Source: Caldilineaceae bacterium
Lineage (GTDB): Bacteria; Chloroflexota; Anaerolineae; Caldilineales; Caldilineaceae
Direction: 5' to 3'
Assembly: GCA_026645635.1 (NCBI GenBank)
Contig: JAPKMV010000137.1
Span: 1-7,848 of the forward strand
DNA: 7,848 nt
The notes under the pieces were generated by a model. It saw only the letters and a list, made by a program, of their open reading frames with translations. It searched no databases and was not told where the DNA came from. Below, one piece after another: positions 7,815-7,848 of the stretch. Each line of letters begins with the position of its first letter. Position 1 is the stretch's first letter. The position numbers and the translations under genes were made by a program.

Positions 7815-7848
7815 ATCGCCGCTCATGCCATCGGCGTGCCCAACCGCC

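Noticed and set aside
7815..7848. End of a further minus-strand gene upstream of galK (for example a frame ending at TGA near 7824) or the start of a plus-strand gene at the ATG at 7825.
   Set aside because: Too few codons to recognise anything and no ribosome binding site for the plus-strand ATG; undecidable from this window.

Overview
The window is a GC-rich bacterial chromosomal segment with tightly packed genes. The gene types suggest a Chloroflexota-like organism (Anaerolineae/Caldilineae-type): a MoxR/CoxE-like VWA pair, a STAND NTPase with a sigma-region-4-like DNA-binding head, MalT-like 40-residue TPRs, and intergenic palindromes built from short periodic units. This is an inference from style and gene content; no rRNA or other phylogenetic marker is present.

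Left block (1-1658, + strand): the last 71 codons of a MoxR-family AAA+ ATPase, then a 460-residue CoxE-like VWA protein with an intact metal-ion-dependent adhesion site. This is the classic MoxR-VWA pair thought to remodel or load metal cofactors into client proteins. The two genes are separated by a heptad-based palindrome (219-260).

Middle block (1659-5274), the accessory part and the most interesting: a minus-strand 157-residue protein with a DJ-1/PfpI-like front half but no recognisable nucleophile cysteine; a divergent + strand pair that overlaps by 10 bases, encoding a 473-residue HTH-NB-ARC (STAND) NTPase and a 401-residue TPR protein; and a previously easy-to-miss 57-codon minus-strand ORF (5101-5274) with a perfect AGGAGG ribosome binding site, one hydrophobic segment and a Gly/Asn-rich tail. 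It faces the TPR gene across 18 bases. Together they look like a ligand-sensing switch: the TPR protein would be the sensor, the STAND protein the NTP-driven DNA-binding output, and the small exported or membrane peptide a candidate ligand or partner. That functional link is a hypothesis.

Right block (5440-7848): ilvE (branched-chain aminotransferase, +) behind a perfect TATAAT box, and galK (galactokinase, -) behind a recognisable sigma70-type promoter near the window's right edge. These two converge on an 85-base near-perfect palindrome (6449-6533) which probably terminates both transcripts and supplies the stop codon of galK.

Two of the three convergent gene junctions (VWA / DJ-1-like and ilvE / galK) carry large palindromes made of mirrored short repeats; the third (TPR / small ORF) does not.
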